NCBI GenBank assembly: GCA_946894095.1
Contig: OX335650.1
Span: 496,001 to 560,000, forward strand
Origin: Incurvaria masculella
Taxonomy: Eukaryota > Arthropoda > Insecta > Lepidoptera > Incurvariidae
Reading direction: 5' to 3'
Length of the DNA: 64,000 bases
Within the stretch, counting starts at the first letter, position 1, and each line of letters starts with the position of its first letter. A program made the position numbers and the translations under genes. This document shows positions 21,805-35,300 of the stretch, one piece after another. The notes under the pieces were generated by a model. It did not search any database. It worked only from the letters and a program-made list of their open reading frames with translations, and was not told the origin of the DNA.

Positions 21805-22738
21805 ACTGTTATTAGCTACCTACATCTACTACTATAACCTACAACTAAAAATTATTTAATCGAAAATCATAAAAACTATTTAAATCACTTATTTATTAGG
21901 ATAACTAAATGTACAACATATATTAATGGGTCTAGTTCTGAAAAGAACTTTTTGAATGCGTTTAGTTACCTACTAAACTAATTATCATCAAGCGACAAAA
22001 TATTATCAAGCGACAATTTCTTAAATTCCGCACACGGCTGCTGCGTAGGGAGCCGACTGACTCCCCTCCCGTATCTCTGAGTGACGCCTACAAACTCTAA
22101 AACGCATAGTTTGTCAAAGGGAAGTTTTTTCTACTTTTTAAACTCATGATATCTTTCGAATGAAATGTCGGAATCGAATAATTCAAAAAGTAATATAAAG
22201 GTATTGAAACAGTCTTAAATAATAATTTATTTATTTTGATAAGGATTAATATCTAGGTACAAATAAAGAGCCTTTTCTAGCGGCGGTATTTAAATTTTTA
22301 TTATAAAATAAATGCACACTTATTGTGACATAACTATAATAGTTAGATGTATGCTGTCCCGACATTTTTTGTAGATAATAATGTGTTCTATAAATTTGTA
22401 CTACATCATTTTGTTCTATCGTGAATAGTTTTCGCAGCGCACGCGATGTAAGGAACATTCTTGGTAATTTTTTTGCACCTTGGGTTACGTTATCGGAGTT
22501 TTGGTAAGGATCCCTAATTTTTTAAGATAAAACATAGTCTATGTCCCTCGGATATACTGTAGCTTTCCAACGGTGAAATATTTTTTCTAATCCGTTCAGT
22601 AGTTTCCTATCTGTTCATGTATTTGAGCCTATTCGGTTCAAATACACAAACAATCAAACCTTTCCTCTTTATATAATAGTATAGATAGAGTATAGATTAG
22701 AGAGCTCCGATAAAAAACGCGTCCGATCGCTGCTAAAT

Positions 22739-22809
22739 TCAAAGTGCTAGAACCGCAGCCTCCGACGCACTATTTATAGGCACGCTCCCACCGCCCCGGC
22801 CGGCCGGTG
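22739..22809 (-). CDS. Possible last exon of the heavy-troponin isoform, or a TATA promoter
   Basis: After TTCGGCAG a phase 1 reading gives (A)PAGRGGGSVPINSASEAA then VLAL and TGA. This would close the frame left open by H4. The same segment contains TATAAATAG on the minus strand inside GC-rich flanks, so it may instead be a core promoter. The Helitron-like end lies about 55 bases further on. Neither reading is proven. Confidence 0.2.
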
Positions 22810-23280
22810 CTGCCGAAAAACTTCGTCCCGCAATTTTTAAATCTGTAATATCTTCGAAAATATTCATTTAAATCATATGCTGTAAATCCATAATATATAT
22901 ATAATAATATATAAATAATATAGGCCATATAAATCTATATTAAATCAACAATGTATTTAAGGTATTTAATTGAAAAAAAAAAAAATTATTGTGGTATATC
23001 CATAAGAGATAGACATATACCATCGCGGAGTTTTCTGTAGACTTTTTCAATGTGTACAATACTTAGTACATTATTTCGATAAATCTCGTAGGATTCAGCC
23101 TGCGTTTGCAATGTAAGCGGAAAAAATGTAATTTATTACGACATCACATTGGAAACCTCAAAAATAACAGTATTTCTCCACAATTTAATGGATGTTATTA
23201 TACATATAAACCTTCCTCTTGAATCGCTCTATCTATTAAAAAAAACCGCATCAAAATCTGTTGCGTAGTTTTAAAGATTT

Positions 23281-23400
23281 AAGCGAACATGGGGATATAG
23301 GGACAGAGAAAGCGACTTTGTTTTATACGATGTAGTGATTAAGCGAACATGGGGATATAGGGACAGAGAAAGCGACTTTGTTTTATACTATGTAGTGATT
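23281..23400. repeat. 60-bp tandem duplication
   Basis: Positions 23281-23340 and 23341-23400 differ at one base. The unit is part of a dispersed repeat end (AAGCGAACATGGGGATATAG). Confidence 0.95.
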
Positions 23401-23440
23401 CAGGGGGCTTAGAATGGTACAAAGCGTGCGCTTTTATTGC

Positions 23441-23730
23441 TTTTTAAGGTTCCGTACCCAAAGAGTGCAAACGGAACCCTATTACTGAGCTTCCGCTGTC
23501 CGTCCGTCCATCCGTTCGTACGTCCGTCTGTCTGTCAAAGGGCTGTATATCATGAACCGTAATAGGTAAGCAGCTGAAATTTACACAGACTGTGTATTAA
23601 TTTTGTCGCTATAACAATAAATAGGTACAAAAAGCTTACATTTTTCCATACAAAAAAAATGAGATTTTTGTATTGGATCTTGTGCGATGGTACGGAACCC
23701 TTTGTGTGTGAGTCCGACTCGCACTTGTTC
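23441..23730 (+). repeat. GGTTCCGTACCC interspersed repeat, copy 2
   Basis: Same order of words as the 6.7-kb copy, with moderate divergence. The GAGTCCGACTCGCACTTG end is intact. Confidence 0.8.
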
Positions 23731-23737
23731 AATAATT

Positions 23738-23975
23738 TCTGAAGGTCTGTTCCTGGCATTCAGTAATCAGGAATCAGAAATCCTGAATCAAGAAAATCGC
23801 TTTTATAGCGATTTTAAATGTGAGTTTTTCTACGGAAAACCTTGATTGCTTAAAAAAACTATGCTCCGGAATATTTTTATCAAGAAAATCGCTTTGAAAA
23901 CCGCTACAAAAACGGTTATCTAGACTGAGAATTCCTGATTTCTTATTACTGAATGCCAGGAATAGACCTTCAGAT
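23738..23975. repeat. Foldback MITE family 2, copy 2
   Basis: Same terminal arms, extended outward by CTGAAGGTCT and its complement, with matching interior. Confidence 0.8.
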
Positions 23976-23979
23976 CTAG

Positions 23980-25900
23980 TTCACCTACTTCCGCTTCCAT
24001 TCCCAATCCTAAAACATCCATTCCGACTAAGAACCATTCCGAAGTGGGCTTAAAGTTGTTGGGAATAACCGTTTTTGTAGGAACCCATTCCGAACAGTGA
24101 AATTTTTACCATTCCGGATTTTTGTAAGTTCTACAGTTTCTTGGAAATGATAGGTACGGTCCGGGGCCAATTCCGGACTTGTGGAGTAGCATTGATATTC
24201 TTTATGTAGATTCGGAATGGTTCTAACTTTCTTACTTCCGCTCTACTTTACCCTCAGGGGTTTAAAGTGATGTTAAGTAGCCTACATATAATTGAAAATA
24301 TAAACCACATAATTACATACATAACACATTCCTTGAATATAAACCAAGCTATAGATAGATTCAAACAGAATTAAATTGAACATTTTAACGGCAAACAACA
24401 AATAATATTTAAAACTCCAACAACCATCTTACGCATTACGCGTAATGTTTGAACGCGGAGAATTAGCTAGATGATTTGATTTGATCTCTGTTCCGATTGA
24501 CTGGTTTCCGTTAAGCGTTTGAGCAAATTTCCCTGAGCGGAAAATACATTTTATTTCATAAATATCTTGATTTTTAGCGGAAAAATGTTACGACGAGCGT
24601 CGATTCGACAAGCCTTTGAGGCGTGACGTTTCAAAGAAAATCTACTTCATTTCGAGGTGAAAAAGTTATATGACCTCCGTATTTTCCATTGATGATTGTA
24701 ATTGGACTGAACATGTTGTTAAATGGAAATAAAAGCGTTTTCTTTTAAGTATATATATACATACTAGTTCGAGTTAGCACTGAATTACTGAACTTAAGTT
24801 TAAATTTTAGTTATTGTTTCAGAATCACGATAATACTGAAAATATGAGAGTTATTAACGGTAGGGCCTGGAAGAAAATTTCGCTAGTTTAATGGCAGTCG
24901 CCGCGCAGACTTGTGCCTTGGCCAATGAACAAAGAATACATTTGTTTTTTATTTTCTAATCCTTCACGACAGCCTTAAGAGGAAACATGTGAATGGCCTC
25001 AACCCTTGTCAAGTGTCACACATTCATGATGTGTGTATATCGCACGTGGTTCACGAAAACTTGGGATATATCTTAGTGGCAGCACAGAAGTAATGGTGGC
25101 AGTCACAGTACACGAAACAAATCAGCTGATTTCTCAAAATGAAGTAATTCAAAACTCTCGTTCGTAGCGTAAGGTGCCGCATTTTTATAAAAAAAGATTG
25201 TATAAAGAAACCATCGATAATAGTTTCTCTTTTTACCAGAAATTACGTGATTTTAGATAAAATATTAAAATGAAAACGCCCAAAAAATGATCGTCAAACT
25301 ATTCGGATACAAACATATAATGCCCTTAATGTTTCCGGAAATGTTCCGCCGGGTAAAAAAAAATATATAATTTATCACTGAAAAATACACGTGAAAGGTC
25401 GTGGAACATATGGCAGAAGTGTTACGCATTTTACAGATTTAATTTGAGTACCAACACGAATGCTCTCGGTCAGTGAAGTAAATTGCTTCCAAATATATAA
25501 AACGATACACCTTTTATTTCATTTGAGTACTAAAATGATGTGTCTAGAGACTATACGTTTCAGAAAAATTACATAACATTATTTGAACGTGACATGAAGG
25601 TAAATCTCGATGATATATTTCCTTTGGGTACCAACATGATGGGTCTCGGACTAAAAGTACCAAGAAATGACACAAAGCCAAGAGATGTAGTGTCACTATG
25701 GAGGATAAAGGAACGTACATAAAGAAGGTTCGATTCAAAATTTTAAATTTCAAAATTTATTTATTCTTTGCCGAAAAATGGTAGTCAATATCCGTATTAT
25801 AACACATGAGTCTTTATTATCTGTGTCAAATTACTGACCAGTACAGACAGAGCGATGCAGTATCAGTACTGAAACTCTGAGTCAGTGCGGCCCTATTCCT
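23980..25900. other. Gene-free stretch downstream of the last sure troponin exon
   Basis: It contains short inverted words with CATTCCGAA and ACCATTCCG around 24000-24200 and AT-rich DNA after. No exon with the phase needed to follow H4 was recognised. Confidence 0.4.
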
Positions 25901-25914
25901 GGAATCTCTTGGTC

Positions 25915-26108
25915 AGTGCAGGTCTAGTCCTGGAATTCCATAATCAGAAATCAATTCAAAGCGATTTTTTTCGAAGAAAACCCTTGATTAAATTGTTCTC
26001 CGGAATCTTTTCGTCAAGAAAATCGCTTTGAAAACCGCTATAAAAGCAGATTTCTAGACTCAGAATACCTGATTACCGATTACGGAATTCCAGGAATAGG
26101 CTTGCTGA
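25915..26108. repeat. Foldback MITE family 2, copy 3
   Basis: Arms CCTGGAATTCC and complement, interior AAACCGCTATAAAAGC. It starts about 180 bases beyond the H4 donor. Confidence 0.75.
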
Positions 26109-26289
26109 TCAGTACACGACCGATTGCTATCACGGACCAACTACTGAATTACTGCACTAATTGCGCCACAGTCAGTAGGTACTAAGGAACAATTACGACG
26201 CGAAGCTTATGTACACTAATTCAGTGTATAGACTCGGTCGTACTGATTGCTTTTTACTGTTACGACATGTCCCTATGACATGTACGAAC

Positions 26290-26312
26290 CTTCGACCGGC
26301 GCAGGCGCTGGT

Positions 26313-26344
<32 letters not shown>

Positions 26345-26355
26345 GGGCGCGGGAG
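26290..26355 (-). CDS. wupA: Heavy-troponin extension exon H4, Ala-Pro dipeptides
   Basis: 66 nt, phase 1 to 1, acceptor CCCGCAG, donor GAAG|GTTCGT. It encodes ten Ala-Pro dipeptides followed by VE(G). The donor is weaker at positions 3-5 than those of H1-H3. A further phase 1 exon carrying a stop is needed downstream. Confidence 0.72.
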
Positions 26356-29300
26356 CTGCGGGACACAATCGCATCTTGTTAATCATATGATCGATGGGGC
26401 TTGTCCACGTTACGCTTATCTAGGCACTACTGTAATACTCTTACTGAAGATTAGATATACTTTATTTACTGACTTGAAAAAAGGCCCACAATGTTAAGCA
26501 AGATCAGAAGCCTGAGTCCGCTAATAGATAACTCCACTTTCGAGTGTTAGCGTTATGAGAGTACACAACATTTGGTAAAAATGTGTGTGATTCCGGGGTA
26601 ATTATCGTTTAGCGGACTCAGGCTTCTGTATAGTCCTGGCCTGGAACGTTCGAAAATAATATTTTCATCATCTTCATTGGATAGTGAAACGGAGATACCG
26701 AGTTTCAAAACTTTTTTCATTTTACTTGAAGTTGCATTTCAAGACGTAACATGAAAAGCTGACGTGTATTCGTCATTTTGAAAAGTATGTCAGATAAATA
26801 TGTCAGAGCATAGTGTTCACCTTCCGCGGGGGCGGCGGCGGGCGTGGGGGCGGGCGCGGGGGTAGCACCTGCAACGGCAAAAATGGATCAACAAAATATA
26901 GGGATGGGTTAAGCTCAGATTATTTTGGATCAAATGTTGGTAACAAGTAAAATAAAACATTTGGCTTTTAGTAGTCGGCGACACTTTCATTCTTCGCATA
27001 CTTTTAACTTCAATATGTAAAAAAGGATCAAGAAATATGCTAATAAAACATAGAATATGTTTGACCGACTGACAGCTGGTATTAAGATGTTAAGGCACAG
27101 AAAAAGTTGATTAGGTAAGCTAATGAAAAAAGCTTTTGTGATCTAAGCAAGTCTCCTAAATCATGTACAAAAACTGGCTTAGTCAGCAGAAACCGGAATA
27201 GTCAACAACTTATTTCATCAAGTACCCTAATGTGACCGATTTAACATATCCCTGAAGTGTGAATTATATCAAAATTAGTTTTGCTCACTACAGAATATCG
27301 AGTATCAGAATATGTTCCATGAGCTGACCTTCTGCGGGCGGCGCTGCGGGGGTGGCGGCGGGGTCTGCGGCGGAGGGGGTCGCGCCCTCTGCCGGCGGCG
27401 CTCCTGTACACGCAGACCACATGACATCACTTCACACGAACTAACGTGACATGCTGATGAAATATTGTCTGAAGGTTCGTTTTAAAAAGGTGTCGCGTGT
27501 CGAACTCGTTTATTCTTGTGCAATGAATATTTTAGATTTGTTTTTGTTTTAGATTATTTTCAGCCGTTGACAAACTGAAGACGAAGAAAACAATTATATT
27601 TTTTATATACAAAATTCCGAACCCAGTTGACCACTTGACTTTTGTGTAAAGACCCAGTAAAGATTTAAATGCACACCCCGAACAGATTTATCTGAAGGAT
27701 CAGAAAACCTTTATTTGTTGACCCAGAAATAAAAATATTAATGTTAAAATCGGAAAAAATCCGGCAAACATTATCAGTTCTTGTGGCATGGCAGTTATCG
27801 TGGCATGGATATTAAGTTATATAGATAGTTAGAGATTAATTAGGTTATGTTAATTAGTGTCATATTTTTTTTACTAATCAAGTGAACATGAGACAAGGAT
27901 ACGTAAGTCTTTTATCAGCAATATTTTGACAGATGCTAAGGAATTCTGTATAGAAAGAATAGAAAGATCGGTAGAGAAGGCCATGCAAGGCCATACAAGG
28001 CTACCAAGATGAGCCGCTATGAAGAATCCTTCGAAAGCTCAGCAGGCCCATTCCTGGAATTCCGTAATCAGAAATCGGGAATACTGCGTCTATAAAACCA
28101 CTTTTATAGCGGTCCCTTTTGCACTGACAATTTGATTGCTCTGAGTCTCCGATAACACCCCACTTAATAAAAGTGCATATCCGATGCGAAAAGTGCATTC
28201 ACCTAATTGTAATATAAAATGTAAAAATATAAAATATCAGTTGCAAATTTTCATGGAGGGTGTGCAGAACGATAAACTGAGGCGAAAATTAGGACAAATT
28301 GAAGTTAGATAGATACAATTATTTTATCATAATTCATTATTCATTATCCCAACCACTATATCAAAATTGTAAACCATTGCTACAATTTTTGAAGATCTTT
28401 TTAGTTTTAAGAGGTTGGAGAGACAAAAATATTTTTTAATAGTTACTGTGGGACTAGCACAACTAGAATGCGGCTAAAGTCCTGTCAAAATTTTAAAATA
28501 AAAAAAGAGGCAAGGACGACTTTACAAGAAAATGCAGGCTAGAAACAGGCATAATAAACGCGGACTGTGCCCTTTCTTTATTCTATAAACACATTAATTA
28601 ATTCTAATTCATGTATGTATGTAGTCAGATCCGTTACGAGCATGGAATGTAACGGAAAAAGCACGGAAGTACGTATTTACCTTCCGCCGGTGCCGCCGGC
28701 GCGGGCGCGGCGGGGGCGCCCTCGGCTGGTGGAGCGCCCTCCGCGGGTGGGGCGCCCTCCGCCGGTGGGGCGCCCTCCGCCGGTGGGGCGCCCTCCGCCG
28801 GTGGGGCGCCCTCCGCCGGTGGGGCGCCCTCCGCCGGTGGGGCGCCCTCAGCGGGCGGGGCGCCATCTGCCGGCGCGGCCTCTCCGTCCTGCGTCGACGC
28901 AACATTATGGAGCGAGCTACCAGCGTGCTTCGGGGAGCTTTGAGTCTCGTCGAGGGCTCGGAACGTACTATCGCATTTATGTGATTTCAATAATTGTTCT
29001 CATTGATGGAACACATTGCATATTCCAGCGATAAACCTCAAATAATGTAATAACGACTAGGTCAAGACTAAAGCCCGATTTTGGTTAAACTCAAAATTAT
29101 ATTGGTTCATTGTTACAACTTATTGGATATACATTATGGTGCTAGATAAACAAATGTAAGAGAAACTCTTAAAATAGTCGTTTCAATGAACAAATACTGT
29201 TTTTGTCGAAATTAGTGAAAGCGATATTGGTATAATTGTAAACACTTATTTACATTATTTCGACTCGAACCAACATCGGACTTTTACCTGAACATTTAGA

Positions 29301-32300
29301 TTATCCCGCCTAATCTTTTTCTTGATTACCATTGTAACAACGTAACCGTGAGAAACTACCAGCCATTATAAAGTAGAAATCGAAGTAGAAGTTGCTTCGA
29401 GCATTCCTCCTATTATGAATTTCCATGTTCGCTGATGTTCTCCAGCTTAAATAAAGTTAGGAAAAGTTGAGAGTAAACTCCGAGCTCTCCCGAGATGGAA
29501 ATTCCCCGAAGGTTATTGTATTCAGAGGTTACTGCGACGCAATAAGCAAAGCTCTGTTACGGTGAAGGCTGCGAGTGAAACAGCTAATGTGATTCCAAGC
29601 AGGTGAATCATGGATGCTTATAGTAGAATTTTATTTGCTGTTAAACGACTCTTTGAAAGCCAATTCAATGAAGCATGATATTTCGTTGTTAAAAATGTTA
29701 TATTTACCGATTAATACTATTGATCGAGGTTTTGGTCCTGAGAAATTACTATTATATTTTTTTGGACAGCAGACCTATTCCTAGGATTCCGTAATCAGCA
29801 ATCAGGAATCCTGAGTCTCGTAAACAGCTTTTATAGTGGTTTTCAAAGCGTTTTTAACGGTAAGCCTTGATTTATTCAAAAAACTATGCTTCGGAATCTT
29901 TTGGTCAATAAAATCGCTTGTAAACTTTTATAAAAGCTGTTTTCGAGACTCAGGATCCTTGATTGCTGATTAAGGAATTCCAGGAATAGGCCTGCTAATC
30001 TGGACTAGCAATAAGATTATTTTGTGATAGTAAGTATAGTACAGTCAACAAACTCATCACTTACTTTAAATGTGTCCATACCACGTTTATTTTCATTGGC
30101 CATTAACATTTCTGAATAAAATGCTTTGATGTTTCATAAAATATTTAAAATTAATCGTTTCATTTGAATAGCTCGCCCTATATCCTTCACTGGGTAAAGC
30201 CGGGGTTGTAATGAAAGCTTCCGGAGTATGTTTATTCCGAGTAATAAAATGTTAATACGGTCTTCCAACGCCTTTCTGAATCGCTTTACGGCACAATCCC
30301 GGAGATAATGCACACGCGTGAGATTAAAAGCATTAAAACACTTACACTATACAAGCACTATAGGACTATAACCTTGTGGTTTTTTTTTTTTTTTATGCGA
30401 CCTGACATGGATGGCTAATACCACACAACTACCGTTATGATATTAGCCCAATACACCACATTCCCGAAGGAATTAGGTGCCATGCCAGGACCTTCCCTTT
30501 ATGAGCACGGCTACATTGAACTGGATGGAAAACACGGACAATTTTTCATTGCCGCTTCGACCATCTTTTCATCCAATGCGATGGTACCAACCCGGGCGGG
30601 CTTAAACCCTACCAGCTAGTAGGGGAAGAGGACCTACAGTTTTACATGGATTCCGAACCATGGAGCAGCTCGCATCGATGTGGTATCTTGAACGTGTTTT
30701 TATTTAAATAAGGTTTGTATCACAATACCAACGCACTTCACTTCAGATATGGGATGAGAACAATCTAAGGTAGTTTATTTTTTAAATAAGTTATGTGTCG
30801 TAATACCCACGCACTTCGCTTCAGATATGGAATGAGAACAATTTAAGGTAGTTATTTTTTTAAATAGAACAACGTGTTATTAATTTAATATTTTTATGGA
30901 ATCTAACTAACAAGACCTTTAAGAAATAATAAGTCAATTGTACTTTTTTCTTATAATGGCGTAGTCTTGCGTGCATTCTATTTCAGATTGTCTGCTTGCG
31001 TGACTTCAAAGTTAATTTTTTGGTTGAGTTCAATCTCAAAATGTAACAACACCTTCATTGCCAAAGTATTTGGAACATTACATTAGCCTCCATGTTTCGG
31101 TCGGATGTGAGACTATTACTTTATGCAAATCAACCCTTCTATAATTTTGTAACATAAACGCTGCTATGAAGCTTTAATTCCACCGTAGCGGATGAGAAGC
31201 TTTTATAGGATGTGACTATCTATTTACATAGCCGACTACACTTAGACTTAAACGGAGCTCTGTATTAATGTTGATGTATTTATTCTAGAATATTATCTTT
31301 AAAATAAGAAAGCATCCGAGAGTATTTGTTATGAAGTGTTTTTATTGTTTTTTTAAATTATGGGGTAAAAAAAACGTCCAAGTGCGCGAGTCGGATTCGC
31401 ACACGAAGGGTTCCGTACCATCGTACAAGATTTAACAAAAAAAAAAGGTTTGTGTATGGGGTGTCTCTTTCATATTTATTATTTTTTAAAGTTTACCTAC
31501 TACTATTTGTTGTTATAGCGGTAAAATAAATACACACTCTCTGCCTACCTATGACGGTTCATGAGATACAGCCCTGTGACAGACGGATGGACGGACGGCA
31601 GACTGACGGACGGACAGCAGAGCTTAGTATTAGGGTTCCGTTGGCACCCTTTGGGTACGGAACCCTAAAAAGTAGCAAAAGCGGCCACAAAGGAAACACG
31701 TCTAATATGAATGGTCTTCATTACTAAACAATCGTTGGCGGAGGTGTACATACATTCGATGTGAGATATTGGCCAATTTGTTTAACGCCGCTATTTAGTA
31801 ACCACTCAGAGCAAGCACGCCGCTAAGCTCTTACTCCCATTGCCCTAACTATTGCTAGTTTTTGTCCCTACATAATGACTCTATGGGTTTTTTCAGGCGT
31901 CTGAAAGGGTCGCTTAGCCTAATAATGAAATTATATGGGCCTGCTATCGGAAGTTAAAGTTTTCATGTAGAGTTGAGTACCCAAAGGGTGCCAACGAAAC
32001 CCTGTTACTAAGCCTCTGCTGTCCGTCCGCCCGTCCATCAAAGAGCTGTTATCTCATGAAACGTAATAGGTAGACACAGTTCACAATTTCACAGAGTGTG
32101 TATTTCTATTGCGGCTATAACAACAAATATTGAAATAATATTAAATTGTCTTTTCAGAGACATTGTAACGACTAAACTTTAAAATAAATTTGTAAAGAAT
32201 TCGAATTCACCAATCTCTCTTGTGGTATATATGTATGTAACCCAGCACCCACTATTAACATGTGAATACCATCAAAATACCCATCAATATGCGATGTTTC

Positions 32301-35300
32301 TTTCGTGACTGCTCTTGGTATTTTTATATATTTCTACACATTTTCGCTCATTCTACTTTTTGGCCATTATGATTTTGAATTAAATGTATCTTTTGGTTTA
32401 TTTATTGCATCTCTTGTTATGAATGAAATGATAAATAAAAAGCTACAAGGCGGCGAAATGTTACAACTTTGTGTGTGTACTTACCGTCCTGGACTGCATC
32501 TATCCACCATCCACCCACAGTTTACAGTTTTACTAATCTCCTATGTAAATAAAATATTATTTGTATCTGTATACTCATTACACCGATAACTACAAAGGTA
32601 TCGATCACAAGTCCTATGGTTTTTTTTGCTCTCCATTTTATTCTCTTTGGTGTAATAAGTCAGGAAAGGAGCAAGATACCGTCTTCCATGATTGTTAACT
32701 TTTAATGCATTCTGAATCAAATCATCCTAATGGAGTATCTATATGTTCGTCATTCCAATTTTAACATCGCTTAATGCGCAACAGGTAAGTAATGCACCCA
32801 TATACTGTCTACATTCCTACTATAAAACCAACCGATAAGTTTTACCCTTTAAGTTTAACCCTTTATCCATAGAGGTCGATAAACTGTAGAACTTACTCCC
32901 TGTCAAAGTTTTTGCCCCAAAGTAAATAAAAGGGCCCTTTAAATAAAATGTGAAGATGCAACTGGCCGGCCGACATGGTTCCCGTAGCCTTCGGAAAAGT
33001 TCGAAGGCCCATATGGGTGTTATCAGGCACGTCTTAGTTGAGAGTTTGGCGTACAATGCCACACTTAACAACAAAGTACATATATTCCAAACCCAGATAC
33101 CTATATAATGTTACATTGCCTTAACCATACATAATCAAATAGAAGAAGTGTTGGTTTACACCCCCACGAATGAACTAACCTAGCTTGACCAAAAATAATA
33201 TATTAATTCTGACAACAAGCTTTAAAATCACTAATTTGTAAGTACATGCGAGACTACATTCCTAAAGGATTTTACCGTCAGTCCTTCCGCCGGTAATCAA
33301 TGCTTTATTCTGACACTGTTTGTTTGAACGCATGTAATCGTATGGGCATCGTATGCAAAGATTCAATGCTGAAAATTACTTTTGCTAAACAAACAAGCAC
33401 CTAATTCGGTGGTTCAACGAATACAACATATTCGTAACGTTAAGATAATTTTAAACTCATCTATAGTTTTTTAAAGGACATATCTGAACTTTACTAAGAT
33501 TTCATTTTTCATTCAATTCGTAGGAACTTCTCGTAGTTGAGTGTTCGATAAATTGTTATTGGGACAAGCACGCTAAATTGAATCCTCTTAAAACAATGGT
33601 TTAACAATAAAACTAAAAGGTTGTGTTACCAAAAGGTGTGTAGGTGGGTACAACCAGAAAGGACCATGAAACAACAAACTTCACCTCAAAAATCAAACGA
33701 TACAGTAAATTATACTAAAATTGGAAGGGGCTCAACGCTTTCGGCTTAAACATTGCTGATCAGGGGACCAAGGGAACACAGGAAATGGAAAAATCATGCG
33801 TTGTAGGTATTCATACACCGATCACTCATTTCGCCATTGCAACACATCAAATTAATGACACAAACGTGTGTTTGCAGTGACAAAATTGCGGAGCCGGTGA
33901 TTGAGGAGACACGTTTCATTAATAATACATAAATAATATATTTATCTTATACAAAATTACTTTAAACAAAAGATGATGATGTTTCTGTTTTTGTGAACGG
34001 CAACCCCCCACGTCGCCGGAGCCGCCGCCGTCGGCTGGATGTGTGTGTGTGTGCGAATGGAATAGGCGACACGCGGCGTGACGGCGGCGCGGCGCTGCGG
34101 CCCGGTGGCGTGTCGGTGTGGTGGCGTGTTGGCGTGGTGGCGTGGTTGCGTGGTGGCGTGGTGGCGGGGAGACGGGAGGGCTCGCGGGTATACGTTTGGT
34201 AATGTTAAACACTTCATGCCTCGACCTCTTCCTCTTTTACCTTTTGGTCTCCCGGCTTGCCCTTGGACCAGTCTGGTTTTTTCTGTAAAATAAATCAGCG
34301 ATCAGTTCGTGTTTCGATTCGATAAAATTTAACAGCGATACAATTAAGTTTAATACAATGTAGTCTTTGTTTTTCTGGCACATTGGTTCGGATTTTATCG
34401 TAACGTTTTCAGAGAAGCCAATGTAACGTTCATTTACGCGTTCATTCGCTGACAATTTAATAATCATAGGTTCGATCCCTTGATAATTAAAAACTGTTAA
34501 GGAACCACCTTACCAGAACAAAACAAATATATATGCTTTTAAAGAACGTGTCTTCAACCATTCGCTTATTTTGCAAATGTCGACATTTGCAAAGTATTTG
34601 TTAATACATTTGTGGAAATATATTTTTTATGCAAGGTATTTTTGGTGGTATCGATATCGAGGATTCGTGGTCAAAGACAATTACTATGTTAGCTGAGTCG
34701 CAAAATAGTAGTTTACATTTACTTTATCACGAGCGGAATACTCGTGTAGATATTTAACGAACTTTTCAATCAGAAGCCTGAGTCCGGTAATAGATAACTC
34801 CTCTTTCAAGCGTTAGCATTATGAAAATTATACAAAGTTGTACCAAATATTGTGTTATCTCATAACGCTAACGCTCCAAAGTGGAGTTATTTATTAGCGT
34901 CGCAGGCTTCTGGTCAAAATGTCAAAATGTATTTACAAAATAGTTTTGTGTGAAAACTGCGTCCAACGATTCTCGTGGCTCTGTTCGCAGCAGCTACTTA
35001 CACGGACAGATACCAACACTACATACATACAAACACACACACACACTGCTGCCAGTCTATGTACAGCTATGACACGGCTACTCAAAATCCTTGCTTCCAA
35101 GCGACACGTGTATTTCTATTCTAAACACAGTAACACATTGGTCGTTACAGTTGGAGATCATCCCAAGTATACACTTCTGTCTAAAAGTACAACCTAACCG
35201 TCACATAATATTTGGTAAAGACGGTTTTTTGTAGTTTAGTAATAGATAGATGTTTTGAGTAATATCAAAATCGAATCGAACCATTCATGCAACGATTTTT

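Larger units (their letters stand above)
20121..22685 (-). mobile_element. Helitron-like element, minus strand, with nested LINE
   Basis: On the minus strand it begins TCTATACTATTATATAAAGA at 22685 and ends with a GC hairpin (CCCGTGCAAAGCCGGGACGGG) and CTAG at 20121. The interior holds a 5'-truncated LINE (about 20222-21412) and a small palindromic element at 21707-21804. No Rep/helicase ORF is seen. Confidence 0.55.

Noticed and set aside
28567..29034. Plus-strand 155-codon ORF rich in Pro/Arg, and the minus-strand Arg-rich frame
   Set aside because: Both are other frames of the PPAEGA minisatellite. Only the minus frame with PPAEGA fits the splice phases and continues in H2-H4.
33919..34293. 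Several overlapping ORFs on both strands
   Set aside because: Caused by GC-rich low-complexity 3' UTR of troponin exon B; the only supported coding part is 34214-34282.
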